Source of the DNA: Solitalea canadensis DSM 3403
GTDB lineage: Bacteria > Bacteroidota > Bacteroidia > Sphingobacteriales > Sphingobacteriaceae
Reading direction: 5' to 3'
DNA length: 64,000 bases
NCBI RefSeq assembly: GCF_000242635.2
Contig: NC_017770.1
Location: 3,050,669 to 3,114,668 of the forward strand
Below the pieces are notes generated by a model that saw nothing but the letters and a program-made list of their open reading frames with translations, made no database searches and had not been told where the DNA came from. Within the stretch, counting starts at the first letter, position 1; every line of letters begins with the position of its first letter. Shown piece after piece: positions 1 through 9,168 of this stretch. The translations under genes were made by a program, and so were the position numbers.

Positions 1-169
1 GCACTATGTCTATAGCCCTTATGGGCTAAACAACAGCGCAAAAAGCTTCTTTTATAATCGAGGCATTACCGATCTTATACTCCAATGGATTATCATTTAG
101 AACTAACAACTTAGCTTAATTAAAGTTATCAGGTTTTTAGTTTCATTAACTATTTGAAGTTCATAAAAT
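1..169. other. Left-edge intergenic region, no gene seen
   Basis: No convincing coding region was found in this stretch on either strand. A 6-bp hairpin (TAGCCC 13-18 with GGGCTA 23-28) is present but lacks a U-run, so it may be the remnant of a terminator of a gene outside the window. Nothing else stands out before the regulatory elements of the transporter gene. Confidence 0.4.
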
Positions 170-183
170 ATGAGCATAATCAA
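170..183 (+). promoter_or_regulatory. FNR/CRP-like operator upstream of the MFS gene
   Basis: ATGAGCATAATCAA fits the FNR consensus TTGATnnnnATCAA perfectly in the right half and 3/5 in the left. Its centre (176.5) lies 29.5 bp upstream of the first base of the -7 box at 206, i.e. near -43 from the expected start site, the class II activator position. The pflB promoter has a similar site at exactly the same distance. The regulator is inferred. Confidence 0.45.
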
Positions 184-205
184 CTTTCATTGTAGCTACA
201 GCACC

Positions 206-213
206 TATATTTG
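206..213 (+). promoter_or_regulatory. Bacteroidota -7 promoter box (TATATTTG)
   Basis: TATATTTG is an exact TAnnTTTG box 21 bp upstream of the MFS start codon, giving a short 5' leader. There is no TTTG -33 element at normal spacing, consistent with dependence on an activator bound at 170-183. Confidence 0.55.
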
Positions 214-233
214 CCTCGCTCAAAAAATGAATT

Positions 234-1424
234 ATGTTGAAAAGGAATAAATGGTTGATTGCATTGGCCGGAATGATGTTACAGCTATCAATTGGTTCAG
301 TGTATGCGTATAGCGTTTGGATAAAACCAATAAACCTATCAAACGGATGGGATGCACATCAATTGAAACTAGCATTTAGTTTAGCCATTTGTTTTCTCGG
401 GCTTACCGCTGCATTTATGGGCAAGTTCGTTCAAAAGATAGGTCCACAAAAAGCAGGTTTATTAGGCGCTATATTTTGGGGAGCCGGTTTATTAGGAAGC
501 GGTTTTGCTGCTTCACAAGGTTCTTTACCTTTATTTTACTTCTTTTATGGTATAATCAGTGGTATCGGTTTAGGGTTCGGTTATATAACGCCGGTTTCAG
601 TAGTTGTTAAATGGTTTACAGAAAAACCGGGATTCGCGAGCGGACTTGTCATTATGTCTTTTGCTGCTGGTTCCATTATTGCTTCCAAAATAATTCCATC
701 GCTTGCCGCAACATATGGAGTTCCTAATGCTTTTTACATTTTAGGCATCACCTATTTCATATTGATGCTTTTAGCATCCATTTATCTTACTTTACCTGAA
801 ACTACAGTCAACAGTAGCTCAAATACAACAACAGTAAAACTTTCAGAACTTTTATCAGACCTTCGTTTTTATAGCCTTTGGCTAATGTTGTTTTTTAATA
901 CTACCTGCGGCATTGCCTTAATCGCTATTGCTGCACCAATGGCTAAAGATATCATCCACATAAATGATGCAGCAGCTATTACTTTTGTGGCAACAATAGG
1001 ATTGTTCAATGGGCTTGGGCGACTTATCTGGTCGAGCATTTCAGATAAAATTGGCCGTTGGAATACCTTTATGGCTTTTTTCCTGATAGGAGCTATTTGT
1101 TTCCTTGTACTGAGTAATACACAAACTTCATTCATATTTCAGGTAACTGTATTTATTATCATCAGTTGTTATGGTGGAGCCTTTGCAACCATGCCTGCTT
1201 TTGTAAAAGATATTTATGGTACAGATAAGGTTGGTTCAGTGTTAGGCTATGTATTAACAGCTTGGTCAGCAGCTGCCTTTGCAGGTCCGTGGTTAATTAC
1301 TGTTACCACCAACTATTCAATGATTTTTTACCTATTCGCAGGTTTATTAATCTTAATTGCAGCAATTAGCTTACTGGTTAAGAGTAAGTTACAAAACAAA
1401 ATTGCCGTTTTAGTCATAAGCTAA
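234..1424 (+). CDS. OFA-family MFS transporter (oxalate/formate antiporter-like)
   Basis: A 396-aa integral membrane protein with about 12 hydrophobic segments and the look of the OFA (oxalate:formate antiporter) family of the major facilitator superfamily: an N-terminal [10 protein letters not shown]-type segment in helix 1, a [17 protein letters not shown] segment after helix 4, and a central DKIGR loop (about residues 270-274). OFA members move small monocarboxylates or dicarboxylates such as formate, oxalate or pyruvate. The next gene downstream is pflB, and both promoters share an FNR/CRP-like site at identical spacing, so formate or pyruvate export during mixed-acid fermentation is a sensible guess; the substrate cannot be read from sequence. 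The ATG at 234 follows directly after the promoter. Confidence 0.8.
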   Translation: MLKRNKWLIALAGMMLQLSIGSVYAYSVWIKPINLSNGWDAHQLKLAFSLAICFLGLTAAFMGKFVQKIGPQKAGLLGAIFWGAGLLGSGFAASQGSLPLFYFFYGIISGIGLGFGYITPVSVVVKWFTEKPGFASGLVIMSFAAGSIIASKIIPSLAATYGVPNAFYILGITYFILMLLASIYLTLPETTVNSSSNTTTVKLSELLSDLRFYSLWLMLFFNTTCGIALIAIAAPMAKDIIHINDAAAITFVATIGLFNGLGRLIWSSISDKIGRWNTFMAFFLIGAICFLVLSNTQTSFIFQVTVFIIISCYGGAFATMPAFVKDIYGTDKVGSVLGYVLTAWSAAAFAGPWLITVTTNYSMIFYLFAGLLILIAAISLLVKSKLQNKIAVLVIS

Positions 1425-1444
1425 GTGTAATTTTTACACATTAT

Positions 1445-1458
1445 ATGATTATAGTCAT
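1445..1458 (+). promoter_or_regulatory. FNR/CRP-like palindrome upstream of pflB
   Basis: ATGATTATAGTCAT lies inside a 16-bp inverted repeat (1444-1459, 14 of 16 positions symmetrical) and resembles the FNR consensus (4/5 and 3/5 in the halves). The centre, 1451.5, is 29.5 bp upstream of the -7 box at 1481, the same distance as for the transporter gene. Anaerobic activation by an FNR/CRP-family protein is inferred. Confidence 0.5.
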
Positions 1459-1480
1459 AATTTCAGAAAAATCGACAAGT

Positions 1481-1488
1481 TACCTTTG
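1481..1488 (+). promoter_or_regulatory. -7 promoter box of pflB (TACCTTTG)
   Basis: TACCTTTG matches TAnnTTTG exactly and predicts transcription starting near 1495, about 24 nt before the pflB ATG at 1519. An in-frame TTG at 1486 lies within this box and therefore cannot be the start codon. No good -33 TTTG is present. Confidence 0.6.
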
Positions 1489-1518
1489 TGCTACGCAAAC
1501 AAATTAAAATTGATTAAC

Positions 1519-3753
1519 ATGAAAGCGGATGTCGAAAAAGTTCCATTTACATCTGGCGAATGGAATACCAGCCTAAATGTTTACAACTTTGTTGTAAAAA
1601 ATATTACTTCTTATACCGGAGATTCGTCTTTTTTAGTAGGACCATCCATTAAGACTACTTACTTATGGAATATCTGTCAAGATACCTTACGCAAAGAGAG
1701 AGAGAATGACGGCTGTCTGGGTATTGATACGGAAACTATTTCCACTATGACAGCTTTCAAACCTGGTTTCATCAACAAAGAAAATGAAGTAATTGTTGGG
1801 TTACAAACCGATGAATTGCTAAAAAGAGCAATGAAACCATTTGGAGGCATCAAATTGGTTGAATCAGCAGTAAAAGAAAGAGGCCTGAAGGTTTCTGACC
1901 GTGTTATAGATGTTTTCAACTATGCAAAAAACCATAATGAAAAGGTATTTGATGCATACGATCAGGAAATCAGAACTTTTCGCTCTAAACATATACTTAC
2001 AGGTTTACCTGACAATTATGCACGTGGTCGTATTATCGGCGACTTCCGCAGAGTAGCACTTTATGGTATCGATCAGCTTATCAAATTCAAATGGGCTGAT
2101 TATGATAAAGTTTCAGGTGAAATGACTGAACATAAAGTTCGTCTGCGTGAAGAAATTTCATTGCAGATATCAGCCCTTAAAGACATGCTTTTAATGGCTT
2201 CTGAATATGGGTATGATATCTCTCGCCCTGCTGAAACAGCACAAGAGGCCGTTCAATGGGTTTATTTTGCATACCTGGCAGCTGTTAAGGAGCAGGATGG
2301 TGCTGCAATGTCATTAGGTAATGTATCCTCATTCCTTGACATCTTTATTGAAAGAGACCTTGAAGCCGGCTTAATGACCGAAAGTGAAGCGCAAGAACTG
2401 ATCGATCAATTTGTGATGAAACTTCGCATGGTTCGTCATTTACGTCCTGCAGCTTATGATGAGATTTTTGGTGGCGACCCTACCTGGGTAACTGAATGTA
2501 TCGGCGGTCAGCTTCATGACGGAAGAACAAAAGTTACCAAAACTTCCTATCGTTTCCTTCAAACACTATATAACCTTGGTGCATCTCCTGAACCTAACTT
2601 AACTGTTTTATGGTCAGAACAATTGCCTGAAAGTTTTAAACGTTTCTGCGCACAGGTTTCAATTGATACTTCATCGATCCAGTATGAAAACGACGACTTA
2701 ATGCGTCCTAACAGAGGATCTGATGATTACGGAATTGCATGTTGTGTTTCACATCAGGAAATCGGAAAATCTATTCAGCATTTTGGTGCACGCGCCAACC
2801 TGCCTAAAGCATTACTGATTGCCCTTAACGGTGGTCGTGAAGAACACGGAGGAACTCAGGTACTAAAAGATATACCTCAGATCGACGAAGGTGTATTAGA
2901 TTACGATATCGTTCTGGATCTTTTCAAACGCAGTATGAAAGAGCTGGCCCGCGTATATAGCAAAGCCATGTATATCATTCACTATATGCATGATAAGTAC
3001 TATTACGAAAGAGCTCAGATGTCTTTGATCGATACCGATCCGCATATTGATATTGCCTATGGGGCAGCTGGTATTTCGATTATTGCAGACTCTTTATCAG
3101 CCATCAAATATGCAAAAGTAACTGCTATACGTAATGTAAAAGGTCTGACTACAGGATTCAACATCGAAGGCGATTTCCCTAAATATGGTAACGATGATGA
3201 TCGTGTAGATACTATCGCTCAGGAAATCACTTCTTACTTTATCGGTGAATTAAGAAAACACAAAGCATATAAAAATGCCACTCCTACCCTTTCATTATTA
3301 ACCATTACATCCAATGTGATGTATGGAACTAATACAGGAGCAACACCTGATGGCCGTGATAATGGGGAGTCATTTGCACCGGGTGCTAATCCAATGCACG
3401 GAAGGGATTGCAGTGGTGCTATTGCATCATTAAACTCTGTTGCAAAACTAAACTATAATGATGCGCAGGATGGAATCTCAAACACCTTCTCAATGATCCC
3501 TAAATCATTAGGAGACACAAGAGGTGAACAGATCAACAACCTGGTAAATACGATGGAGGGTTATTTCAAACAGATGGCTCATCATTTAAATGTAAATGTA
3601 CTTAACCGCGAAACATTGATGGATGCATACGAACATCCAGAAAACTATCCGCAATTAACGATCAGGGTTTCTGGTTATGCGGTTAACTTCGTAAGGTTAT
3701 CAAGGGCGCACCAGTTAGAGGTAATTGCCCGTACATTCCACGAGAATATGTAA
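1519..3753 (+). CDS. pflB: Pyruvate formate-lyase (formate C-acetyltransferase)
   Basis: A 744-aa glycyl radical enzyme that cleaves pyruvate with CoA to acetyl-CoA and formate under anoxia. The active-site cysteine pair sits in IACCVS at Cys408-Cys409 (Cys418/419 in E. coli) and the C-terminal radical loop reads RVSGYAV with Gly719 as the radical site; overall length matches the family (E. coli 760 aa). The start is set at the ATG at 1519 because an upstream in-frame TTG lies inside the promoter -7 box. Its activating enzyme follows after an 82-bp gap containing a terminator-like hairpin. The preceding OFA-type transporter may handle the formate or pyruvate. Oxygen control by an FNR/CRP-like regulator is suggested by the site at 1445-1458. 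Confidence 0.97.
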   Translation: MKADVEKVPFTSGEWNTSLNVYNFVVKNITSYTGDSSFLVGPSIKTTYLWNICQDTLRKERENDGCLGIDTETISTMTAFKPGFINKENEVIVGLQTDELLKRAMKPFGGIKLVESAVKERGLKVSDRVIDVFNYAKNHNEKVFDAYDQEIRTFRSKHILTGLPDNYARGRIIGDFRRVALYGIDQLIKFKWADYDKVSGEMTEHKVRLREEISLQISALKDMLLMASEYGYDISRPAETAQEAVQWVYFAYLAAVKEQDGAAMSLGNVSSFLDIFIERDLEAGLMTESEAQELIDQFVMKLRMVRHLRPAAYDEIFGGDPTWVTECIGGQLHDGRTKVTKTSYRFLQTLYNLGASPEPNLTVLWSEQLPESFKRFCAQVSIDTSSIQYENDDLMRPNRGSDDYGIACCVSHQEIGKSIQHFGARANLPKALLIALNGGREEHGGTQVLKDIPQIDEGVLDYDIVLDLFKRSMKELARVYSKAMYIIHYMHDKYYYERAQMSLIDTDPHIDIAYGAAGISIIADSLSAIKYAKVTAIRNVKGLTTGFNIEGDFPKYGNDDDRVDTIAQEITSYFIGELRKHKAYKNATPTLSLLTITSNVMYGTNTGATPDGRDNGESFAPGANPMHGRDCSGAIASLNSVAKLNYNDAQDGISNTFSMIPKSLGDTRGEQINNLVNTMEGYFKQMAHHLNVNVLNRETLMDAYEHPENYPQLTIRVSGYAVNFVRLSRAHQLEVIARTFHENM

Positions 3754-3778
3754 CAACCAATATATGTATTATAAATAA

Positions 3779-3807
3779 AGTCGGGCCATTCCATGGCCTG
3801 ACTTTTT
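3779..3807 (+). terminator. Intrinsic terminator between pflB and pflA
   Basis: An 11-bp stem (3779-3789 with 3793-3803, one G-U pair) closes a 3-nt loop and runs into a U-stretch (TTTTTCTT). It lies between pflB and pflA, so it should attenuate rather than abolish pflA transcription unless pflA has its own promoter, which I cannot see. Confidence 0.8.
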
Positions 3808-3835
3808 CTTGTTAACCAATTTTGTAAATTTAACC

Positions 3836-4618
3836 ATGTACTTTCCACTACAGGATATAGAGGCGGCCAAGTTAAACAAGGATGACCCTGAACACTTAAG
3901 GATTCATTCACTCGAAACCTTTGGCACACATGATGGCCCCGGCATCAGAATGGTCGTATTTGTTCAAGGCTGCCAGTTCAGATGTGTTTATTGTCAAAAC
4001 CCTGACACATTAGATGTAACAGGTGGCACATTGGTAACAATTGAAGAATTGGTAAAAAGGGCGGTTCGCCAGCGTAATTATTTCGGCAAAGAAGGCGGCG
4101 TTACCGTTTCAGGTGGTGAGCCCTTACTACAAAGGAGTAAACTCACAGATTTCTTTCTTTTATTACATGAAGAGGGAATAAATACCTGTTTGGATACCAA
4201 CGGACGATTAAATAATAAAGAGGTACACGAGCTGCTTGCTTATACTGATTTGTTACTGCTGGATGTAAAGCATATTAATAATGAAATTCATCACCGACTA
4301 ACAGGTTTAACTAATAAAAACACACTGGGACTTGCTGAATACCGTGAATCTACAGGTAAACGTATGTGGTTAAGGTATGTACTGGTTCCAGGATGGACAG
4401 ATCAGCCGGAACACCTTGAAGAATGGGGACAACATTTCGCCAATTATAAAACAGTTGAACGTGTTGAAATCATACCGTTTCATCAACTGGGAGCACATAA
4501 GTGGGAGTTGCTTAACATGAACTATCCATTAAAGGATACTCTACCTCCAACCGCAGAGAGTAAAAAGCAAGCATTGGATATATTTCAGAAGTACTTTAAA
4601 AATGTAATTCTGAAATAA
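3836..4618 (+). CDS. pflA: Pyruvate formate-lyase-activating enzyme (radical SAM)
   Basis: A 260-aa radical SAM enzyme that installs the glycyl radical on PflB. It has the CxxxCxxC cluster motif (CQFRCVYC), the family segment TFGTHDGPGIR just before it, SGGEPLLQ and DTNG motifs, and VPGWTD / PFHQLGAHKW near the C-terminus, all closely like E. coli PflA (246 aa). The ATG at 3836 is preferred over an in-frame TTG at 3809, which falls immediately after the terminator's U-run. It lies 82 bp after pflB and ends 3 bp before the convergent ChaN-like gene. Lower expression than PflB would suit its catalytic role. Confidence 0.96.
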   Translation: MYFPLQDIEAAKLNKDDPEHLRIHSLETFGTHDGPGIRMVVFVQGCQFRCVYCQNPDTLDVTGGTLVTIEELVKRAVRQRNYFGKEGGVTVSGGEPLLQRSKLTDFFLLLHEEGINTCLDTNGRLNNKEVHELLAYTDLLLLDVKHINNEIHHRLTGLTNKNTLGLAEYRESTGKRMWLRYVLVPGWTDQPEHLEEWGQHFANYKTVERVEIIPFHQLGAHKWELLNMNYPLKDTLPPTAESKKQALDIFQKYFKNVILK

Positions 4619-4621
4619 CGT

Positions 4622-5509
4622 TTAAAACGTTCGTTTTACGCTTGGGTCAGTAACTATAATAAAATCGGCCAATTGGCTAAATTTAGTAAAGTCAGGGTTC
4701 TTAAATGAATCATCTGAGAAGCAGCTTATTGTTGTGACTTTTAACCCGGCCTTCTTTAATCGATAGCAAACACCAAGGCATTCGTCAGAATGAAATCGGC
4801 CGTTTAACTGTAGTACTTTAAATTCTTTATTTTTAACAATAAATGATGTGATTACATCAGCCATTGATGCGTCCCAAAGATTTTGAGACTGGTATATCTG
4901 CATGCCAGGCATATTATGACCGCCTAATGTTTTCAGAAACTTATGGTAATAAGCCCCAGAAAGCGTATCAATTGGTAATGGAGGCAGGAATGTTTTAGAT
5001 TGATCATTCAGTTCACTTAATGAAGCTAATCCGAGGCGAGTTACCCGGTTTACGTAACGCGATGGGGCATTAGCAGCGATAACAGGAATGGTATTCTTTT
5101 TAGCAAACTCAATTAAAGGTTTATAATCCGCATAGTTTTTCCAGGGACGAGCGTCATTCATGAAGTTTTTCTCCCTTATCATATTAGTTAAATATTCATT
5201 TATTACAGGCTGAATATCACGCTCAAACATTTCCAGAGATAAGGCAACTTTACCCTTTGACTGAAGAAATAGCTTTTCTAATACAGCCAGCTGAAGTACA
5301 TGTCCCACTGAATCATTATGTTCTTCTCCAAACACAATTACTTGTGCTTTAATTAACTGTGCAGCCAGTTCATCAATCGTTAGCTGTTTATTTTCTGCTG
5401 ATGAATAGATTTTGTACGGCAATCCTTTTGTTTGAGCACGACTTACAGCACTAAGCAATTGCACACAAAAACACACAACGGCTATTTTAATCAACAATGA
5501 GTAGTTCAT
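4622..5509 (-). CDS. ChaN-like protein (Cofac_haem_bdg / DUF399 family)
   Basis: A 295-aa exported protein with an N-terminal signal peptide ending near SRA-Q (about residues 24-26). The family core is visible: FGEEHNDSVGH (about residues 60-70) and a later LEMFERDIQPV segment, typical of the ChaN family, whose Campylobacter member binds haem at the cell surface. Bacteroidota homologues are commonly unstudied periplasmic or outer-surface proteins. It converges on pflA with a 3-bp gap and is divergent from rpmH, so it is probably a single-gene unit. There is no lipobox cysteine after the signal sequence, unlike lipoprotein ChaN. Function in iron or haem handling is family-based inference only. 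Confidence 0.75.
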   Translation of the reverse strand: MNYSLLIKIAVVCFCVQLLSAVSRAQTKGLPYKIYSSAENKQLTIDELAAQLIKAQVIVFGEEHNDSVGHVLQLAVLEKLFLQSKGKVALSLEMFERDIQPVINEYLTNMIREKNFMNDARPWKNYADYKPLIEFAKKNTIPVIAANAPSRYVNRVTRLGLASLSELNDQSKTFLPPLPIDTLSGAYYHKFLKTLGGHNMPGMQIYQSQNLWDASMADVITSFIVKNKEFKVLQLNGRFHSDECLGVCYRLKKAGLKVTTISCFSDDSFKNPDFTKFSQLADFIIVTDPSVKRTF

Positions 5510-5642
5510 ATGTAAAGAAGATGGTTATTTTTGCTAAAATTTTTGTAACACAACAACACAGCTTATCAACAGCCGAACATGATTTGCCTTGTTGAAGTTT
5601 TGTAATGCAATTTTCATAATAAAAAGGATTTATCAAATTCAT

Positions 5643-5673
5643 TTTGATTTAACAGAAAACAAGCCTATATTTG
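5643..5673 (+). promoter_or_regulatory. Promoter of the rpmH operon
   Basis: A textbook Bacteroidota promoter: TTTG at 5643-5646, a 19-bp spacer, then TATATTTG at 5666-5673. Transcription would start near 5680, about 40 nt before rpmH. Confidence 0.75.
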
Positions 5674-5718
5674 CAGCCCTGTTAAAATAGTTTATAAACA
5701 GCAAAGAAGCATAAAGAG

Positions 5719-5877
5719 ATGAAAAGAACATACCAACCATCGAGACGTAAAAGAAGCAACAAACATGGCTTCCGTGAGAGAATGGCGAGTGCTAATGGCC
5801 GTCGTGTATTAGCTTCACGTCGTGCAAAAGGCAGAAAAAGATTAACCGTTTCTGACGAAAAAAGACATAAAGCGTAA
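5719..5877 (+). CDS. rpmH: 50S ribosomal protein L34
   Basis: A 52-aa, strongly basic protein beginning [12 protein letters not shown] and containing [19 protein letters not shown], the hallmark of L34, a component of the large ribosomal subunit near the 5' end of 23S rRNA. It is the first gene of the usual rpmH-rnpA-yidD group. A strong promoter lies upstream (5643-5673). Length is normal for Bacteroidota L34. Confidence 0.97.
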   Translation: MKRTYQPSRRKRSNKHGFRERMASANGRRVLASRRAKGRKRLTVSDEKRHKA

Positions 5878-5965
5878 TTGATATTGGCCCAATGGCCTTC
5901 CTGAGGCCGGTTATTTCACTCGGATTTGCCATTTTAGTCCGCATAAAATCCGGTTCCTTATATCA

Positions 5966-6370
5966 ATGAATACTTTCAAAAAAGAAGAACGATTGTGTAG
6001 TAAAAAGCTTATTGGTGAGCTTCTACAAAATGGTTCTTCTTTTTTAGTTTATCCCTTCAGAGTTGTATGGGTAAACCAGCCCGCCGACTTACCCCGCCCC
6101 TTCCCGGCTCAAATCCTAATCAGTGTTTCAAAAAAACGCTTTAAAAGAGCAAACAAGCGTAATTATATTAAGCGACTTGTTCGTGAAGCCTATCGTGTAA
6201 ATAAGCAAGAATTTCTTTATCATTCTTTAGAAGAACAAAATATGGCTGTTGCTTTTATGTGCAGCTACATTGGGAACGAGATTTTTACATACACTGAATT
6301 AGAAAAAAAACTTAAATTACTGCTCGAACGTTTAAAGAAAGAAGTGGTAAAAAGTTTACCGAAAGTTTAA
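5966..6370 (+). CDS. rnpA: Ribonuclease P protein component
   Basis: A 134-aa basic protein that binds RNase P RNA and assists 5' processing of pre-tRNAs. The diagnostic RNR motif region is present as [19 protein letters not shown] (about residues 51-69), and the N-terminal [12 protein letters not shown] is typical. It follows rpmH after 88 bp containing two weak hairpins, and its TAA stop overlaps the ATG of yidD by one base (TAATG), indicating translational coupling. Confidence 0.95.
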   Translation: MNTFKKEERLCSKKLIGELLQNGSSFLVYPFRVVWVNQPADLPRPFPAQILISVSKKRFKRANKRNYIKRLVREAYRVNKQEFLYHSLEEQNMAVAFMCSYIGNEIFTYTELEKKLKLLLERLKKEVVKSLPKV

Positions 6371-6594
6371 TGCTGAACAGAGTTTTAAATTACATTTTCA
6401 TAGCACTTATACGGTTTTATCAATACGCCATATCCCCTCTTTTAGGCCAAAATTGCAGGTTTACTCCTACCTGTTCGCAATATGGAGTTGATGCAATAAA
6501 GAAACACGGCCCATGGAAAGGTGGTTGGCTAACCATAAAACGTATATCTCGTTGCCATCCCTGGGGAGGACATGGACATGACCCTGTACCCTGA
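6370..6594 (+). CDS. yidD: Membrane protein insertion efficiency factor YidD
   Basis: A 74-aa protein with the YidD (DUF37 / haemolytic domain) signature: [15 protein letters not shown], then [19 protein letters not shown] and the C-terminal [16 protein letters not shown]. The family is a small inner-face membrane-associated protein that aids insertion of proteins via YidC. The start codon overlaps the rnpA stop by one base. yidC, often next in other phyla, is absent here; an S41 peptidase follows after 108 bp. Confidence 0.95.
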   Translation: MLNRVLNYIFIALIRFYQYAISPLLGQNCRFTPTCSQYGVDAIKKHGPWKGGWLTIKRISRCHPWGGHGHDPVP

Positions 6595-6702
6595 GTAAAA
6601 ACTATTACAGAAAGGACCATAACTATCAAACGAATTAACTAAATTTAATCTCTCGGAATAATTTTTGAAGCTGTAGGCGAATGTTGAATCATCTTTTCCA
6701 AT

Positions 6703-8358
6703 ATGTTTAAAAGATATAAAAAAACGCTCTTAGTATTAGCTGTTGCAGCAAGTTCGCTGGGAACAATGGCCTTTGTAGATGATTTCTTTGAAATCTCTAA
6801 AAACCTCGATATTTTTTCCGCTCTCTACCGGGAAGTAAACACTAATTATGTGGATGAGGTTGAACCTGCAAAACTCATGCGCACCGGTATAGATGCCATG
6901 CTCAAATCACTTGATCCATATACCAACTTTTACTCTGAATCGGAGATCGAAGATGTAAGGTTTATGACCACCGGACAGTATGGAGGAATTGGTGCTACCA
7001 TCGCTCAGCGAAAAGGTGAAATTGTTGTAAATGAACCTTACGAAGGTTCTCCTGCACAAACTGCCGGCTTACGTGCAGGCGATATTATTGTAGCTATTGA
7101 TGGAAAATCAACCAAAGGAAAGAACAGTGGTGATGTAACTACTTTTTTAAAAGGCCAACCCAATACCCCGGTTGTACTTACATTACGCCGTCCGGGAGAA
7201 AACGCCGATTTTCAAAAAACACTTACCCGTCAGGAAATCAAAATCAAAAATGTACCGTATTTCAGTATGGTTACTGATAATATTGGCTACATCAAACTAA
7301 CTGGCTTTACCCAAAATGCCGGCAATGAAGTAAAAGATGCTCTTGCCGAGTTAAAGAAAAACGGAGGATTAAAAGCTGTTATACTTGATCTAAGAGGCAA
7401 TCCTGGTGGTTTATTAAATGAAGCGGTAAATGTTACCAATGTGTTTGTTGATCGTGGACAATTAATCGTAACCACCAAAGGAAAGGTAGCAGATAATAAT
7501 CGTTCGTATAAGACTTTAAATACCCCAATTGATTTAGCAATCCCGGTAGCAGTACTAACAAACAGCCAATCGGCTTCTGCTTCGGAAATTGTTTCTGGAG
7601 CAATTCAGGACCTGGATCGTGGCGTAGTAGTTGGTCAACGTACTTTTGGTAAGGGATTGGTTCAGAACACCCGCCCATTGGCGTTTAACACCCAAATGAA
7701 AATCACCGTTGCTAAATATTATATTCCTAGTGGCCGATGTATCCAGGCATTGGATTATACACATCGTAACCCGGATGGAAGTGTCGGAAAGATCCCTGAT
7801 TCATTGATCAGAGAATTTAAAACGACCAATGGCCGCAAGGTTTACGACGGTGGAGGTGTAACTCCTGATTTCGTTACGGATCAAAATTCCTTAAGCAGCA
7901 TTGCTATCAGCCTGTTAAGTAAAAGCCTGCTTTTTGATTATGCTACCAATTATCGTAATAAAAATGCAACAATTGCACCTGCCAAAACCTTCACTTTAAG
8001 TGATGCAGATTACAACGATTTTGTTAAATACCTATCTGATAAAGATTATGATTATGTAACTGCAAGTGAAAAAACACTTGAAGAATACAAAAACGCTGCG
8101 ATCAAGGAGAAATATTTCGATGCGATTAAACCTGATTATGAAAAACTTAAAAATTCGCTAAAACACGATAAACAATCAGATTTGGTGAAATTTAAAGATG
8201 AGATCAGCGGTTTACTTGAAAGTGAAATTGCCACAAGGTATTACTACCAAAGAGGCAAAATTGAGTCGACATTGAAGAGAGATAAAGATATAAAAAAAGC
8301 GGTAGAGGTGCTTACCAATACCAATCAGTATAATACCGCATTAGCAGTTAAAAACTAA
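6703..8358 (+). CDS. S41 family carboxyl-terminal processing peptidase (CtpA-type)
   Basis: A 551-aa exported serine protease. An N-terminal hydrophobic segment (residues 8-24) directs it to the envelope; a PDZ domain with GGIGATI and GSPAQTAGLRAGDIIVAIDG lies around residues 95-170, followed by the S41 core. The Ser-Lys dyad is visible as SASASE (Ser292) and TFGKG (Lys317), with the 25-residue spacing known from CtpA. The last ~150 residues are a charged extension common in Bacteroidota CtpA proteins. Such enzymes trim or degrade periplasmic proteins from their C-termini. It follows yidD by 108 bp and ends at a strong terminator (8390-8425). Confidence 0.93.
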   Translation: MFKRYKKTLLVLAVAASSLGTMAFVDDFFEISKNLDIFSALYREVNTNYVDEVEPAKLMRTGIDAMLKSLDPYTNFYSESEIEDVRFMTTGQYGGIGATIAQRKGEIVVNEPYEGSPAQTAGLRAGDIIVAIDGKSTKGKNSGDVTTFLKGQPNTPVVLTLRRPGENADFQKTLTRQEIKIKNVPYFSMVTDNIGYIKLTGFTQNAGNEVKDALAELKKNGGLKAVILDLRGNPGGLLNEAVNVTNVFVDRGQLIVTTKGKVADNNRSYKTLNTPIDLAIPVAVLTNSQSASASEIVSGAIQDLDRGVVVGQRTFGKGLVQNTRPLAFNTQMKITVAKYYIPSGRCIQALDYTHRNPDGSVGKIPDSLIREFKTTNGRKVYDGGGVTPDFVTDQNSLSSIAISLLSKSLLFDYATNYRNKNATIAPAKTFTLSDADYNDFVKYLSDKDYDYVTASEKTLEEYKNAAIKEKYFDAIKPDYEKLKNSLKHDKQSDLVKFKDEISGLLESEIATRYYYQRGKIESTLKRDKDIKKAVEVLTNTNQYNTALAVKN

Positions 8359-8389
8359 TCGTTAATACTAACTGATTTTATATTTTTGC

Positions 8390-8425
8390 AAATCCTTCAT
8401 CATAAGTTATGGTGAAGGATTTTTT
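8390..8425 (+). terminator. Rho-independent terminator after the S41 peptidase
   Basis: A long hairpin (arms 8390-8405 and 8407-8422, one mismatch, tight loop) ending in a T-run. It lies 32 nt after the peptidase stop and about 58 nt before tsaB. Confidence 0.75.
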
Positions 8426-8482
8426 ATGGATTACAGCCATAATTTCCGACTGTGATCTTAATCTGAAAATCTGTAAAAGTTA

Positions 8483-9166
8483 ATGGCATTAATCTTAAGC
8501 TTAGAAACAGCCACCGCATGCTGCTCCGTTGCACTATCAGAAAATGATAGCATCATTAGTTACAAGGAAGAAACCAGTCCGAATATTCACGCAGGTTCTT
8601 TAACACTTTTTATTGAAGAAGTAATGAAAACACCGGGTAAACAACTAACCGATGTAGATGCTATTGCCGTAAGCATGGGTCCCGGCTCTTACACAGGTTT
8701 AAGAATTGGAGTCTCAACAGCCAAAGGATTATGTTATTCGCTCGACAAGCCGTTAATCGCAGTGAATACCCTAAAAGCGATGGCTAAAGGATTTCAGCTT
8801 ACTATTAACAGCAATAAAACCACTTTACTCTGCCCCATGATTGATGCCCGCAGAATGGAGGTTTTCACTGCTATATTCGATCAGCAATTAGATGAGGTTA
8901 TTCCTACCTCCGCAGTTATTATTGATGCCTCTTCATTTTCGGATATACTTAACGATAAGCAAATTACTTTCTTCGGAAACGGAGCTGAAAAATGTAGTTC
9001 AATCCTAACCTCTACTCATGCGCTATTCGACAATGGGTCATATAATTCTGCACGTTTTATTGCTCCACTTGCGTTCGAAAAGTTTTTACGCAACGAGTTT
9101 GAGAATGTGGCGTATTTCGAACCGTTTTACTTAAAGGATTTTGTGAGTACTCAGCCTAAAAAATAA
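8483..9166 (+). CDS. tsaB: tRNA threonylcarbamoyladenosine biosynthesis protein TsaB
   Basis: A 227-aa ASKHA-fold protein, the TsaB (YeaZ) partner of TsaD in t6A37 modification of ANN-decoding tRNAs. It starts LILSLETATACCSVAL and carries the diagnostic SMGPGSYTGLRIGVSTAKGL around residues 65-85. It is catalytically inactive in other species and serves as an assembly platform for TsaD-TsaE. The 3' end abuts the convergent lipoprotein gene by 2 bp. Other t6A genes are not in the window. Confidence 0.95.
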   Translation: MALILSLETATACCSVALSENDSIISYKEETSPNIHAGSLTLFIEEVMKTPGKQLTDVDAIAVSMGPGSYTGLRIGVSTAKGLCYSLDKPLIAVNTLKAMAKGFQLTINSNKTTLLCPMIDARRMEVFTAIFDQQLDEVIPTSAVIIDASSFSDILNDKQITFFGNGAEKCSSILTSTHALFDNGSYNSARFIAPLAFEKFLRNEFENVAYFEPFYLKDFVSTQPKK

Positions 9167-9168
9167 GC

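Noticed and set aside
869-1135. Open frame on the minus strand within the transporter gene
   Set aside because: Shadow of the MFS coding sequence with no family match or promoter.
1486-1518. Extended start of pflB at TTG 1486
   Set aside because: The TTG is part of the -7 promoter box, and the added residues have no match to PFL; ATG at 1519 gives the usual N-terminus.
4617-4631. Palindrome AACGTTTAAAACGTT at the pflA/ChaN-like junction
   Set aside because: Short, AT-rich and falling on the two stop codons; no sign of an operator or terminator.
8381-8425. Promoter plus attenuator upstream of tsaB
   Set aside because: A TATTTTTG box precedes the hairpin, but there is no -33 element or leader peptide; a simple terminator after the S41 gene explains it.
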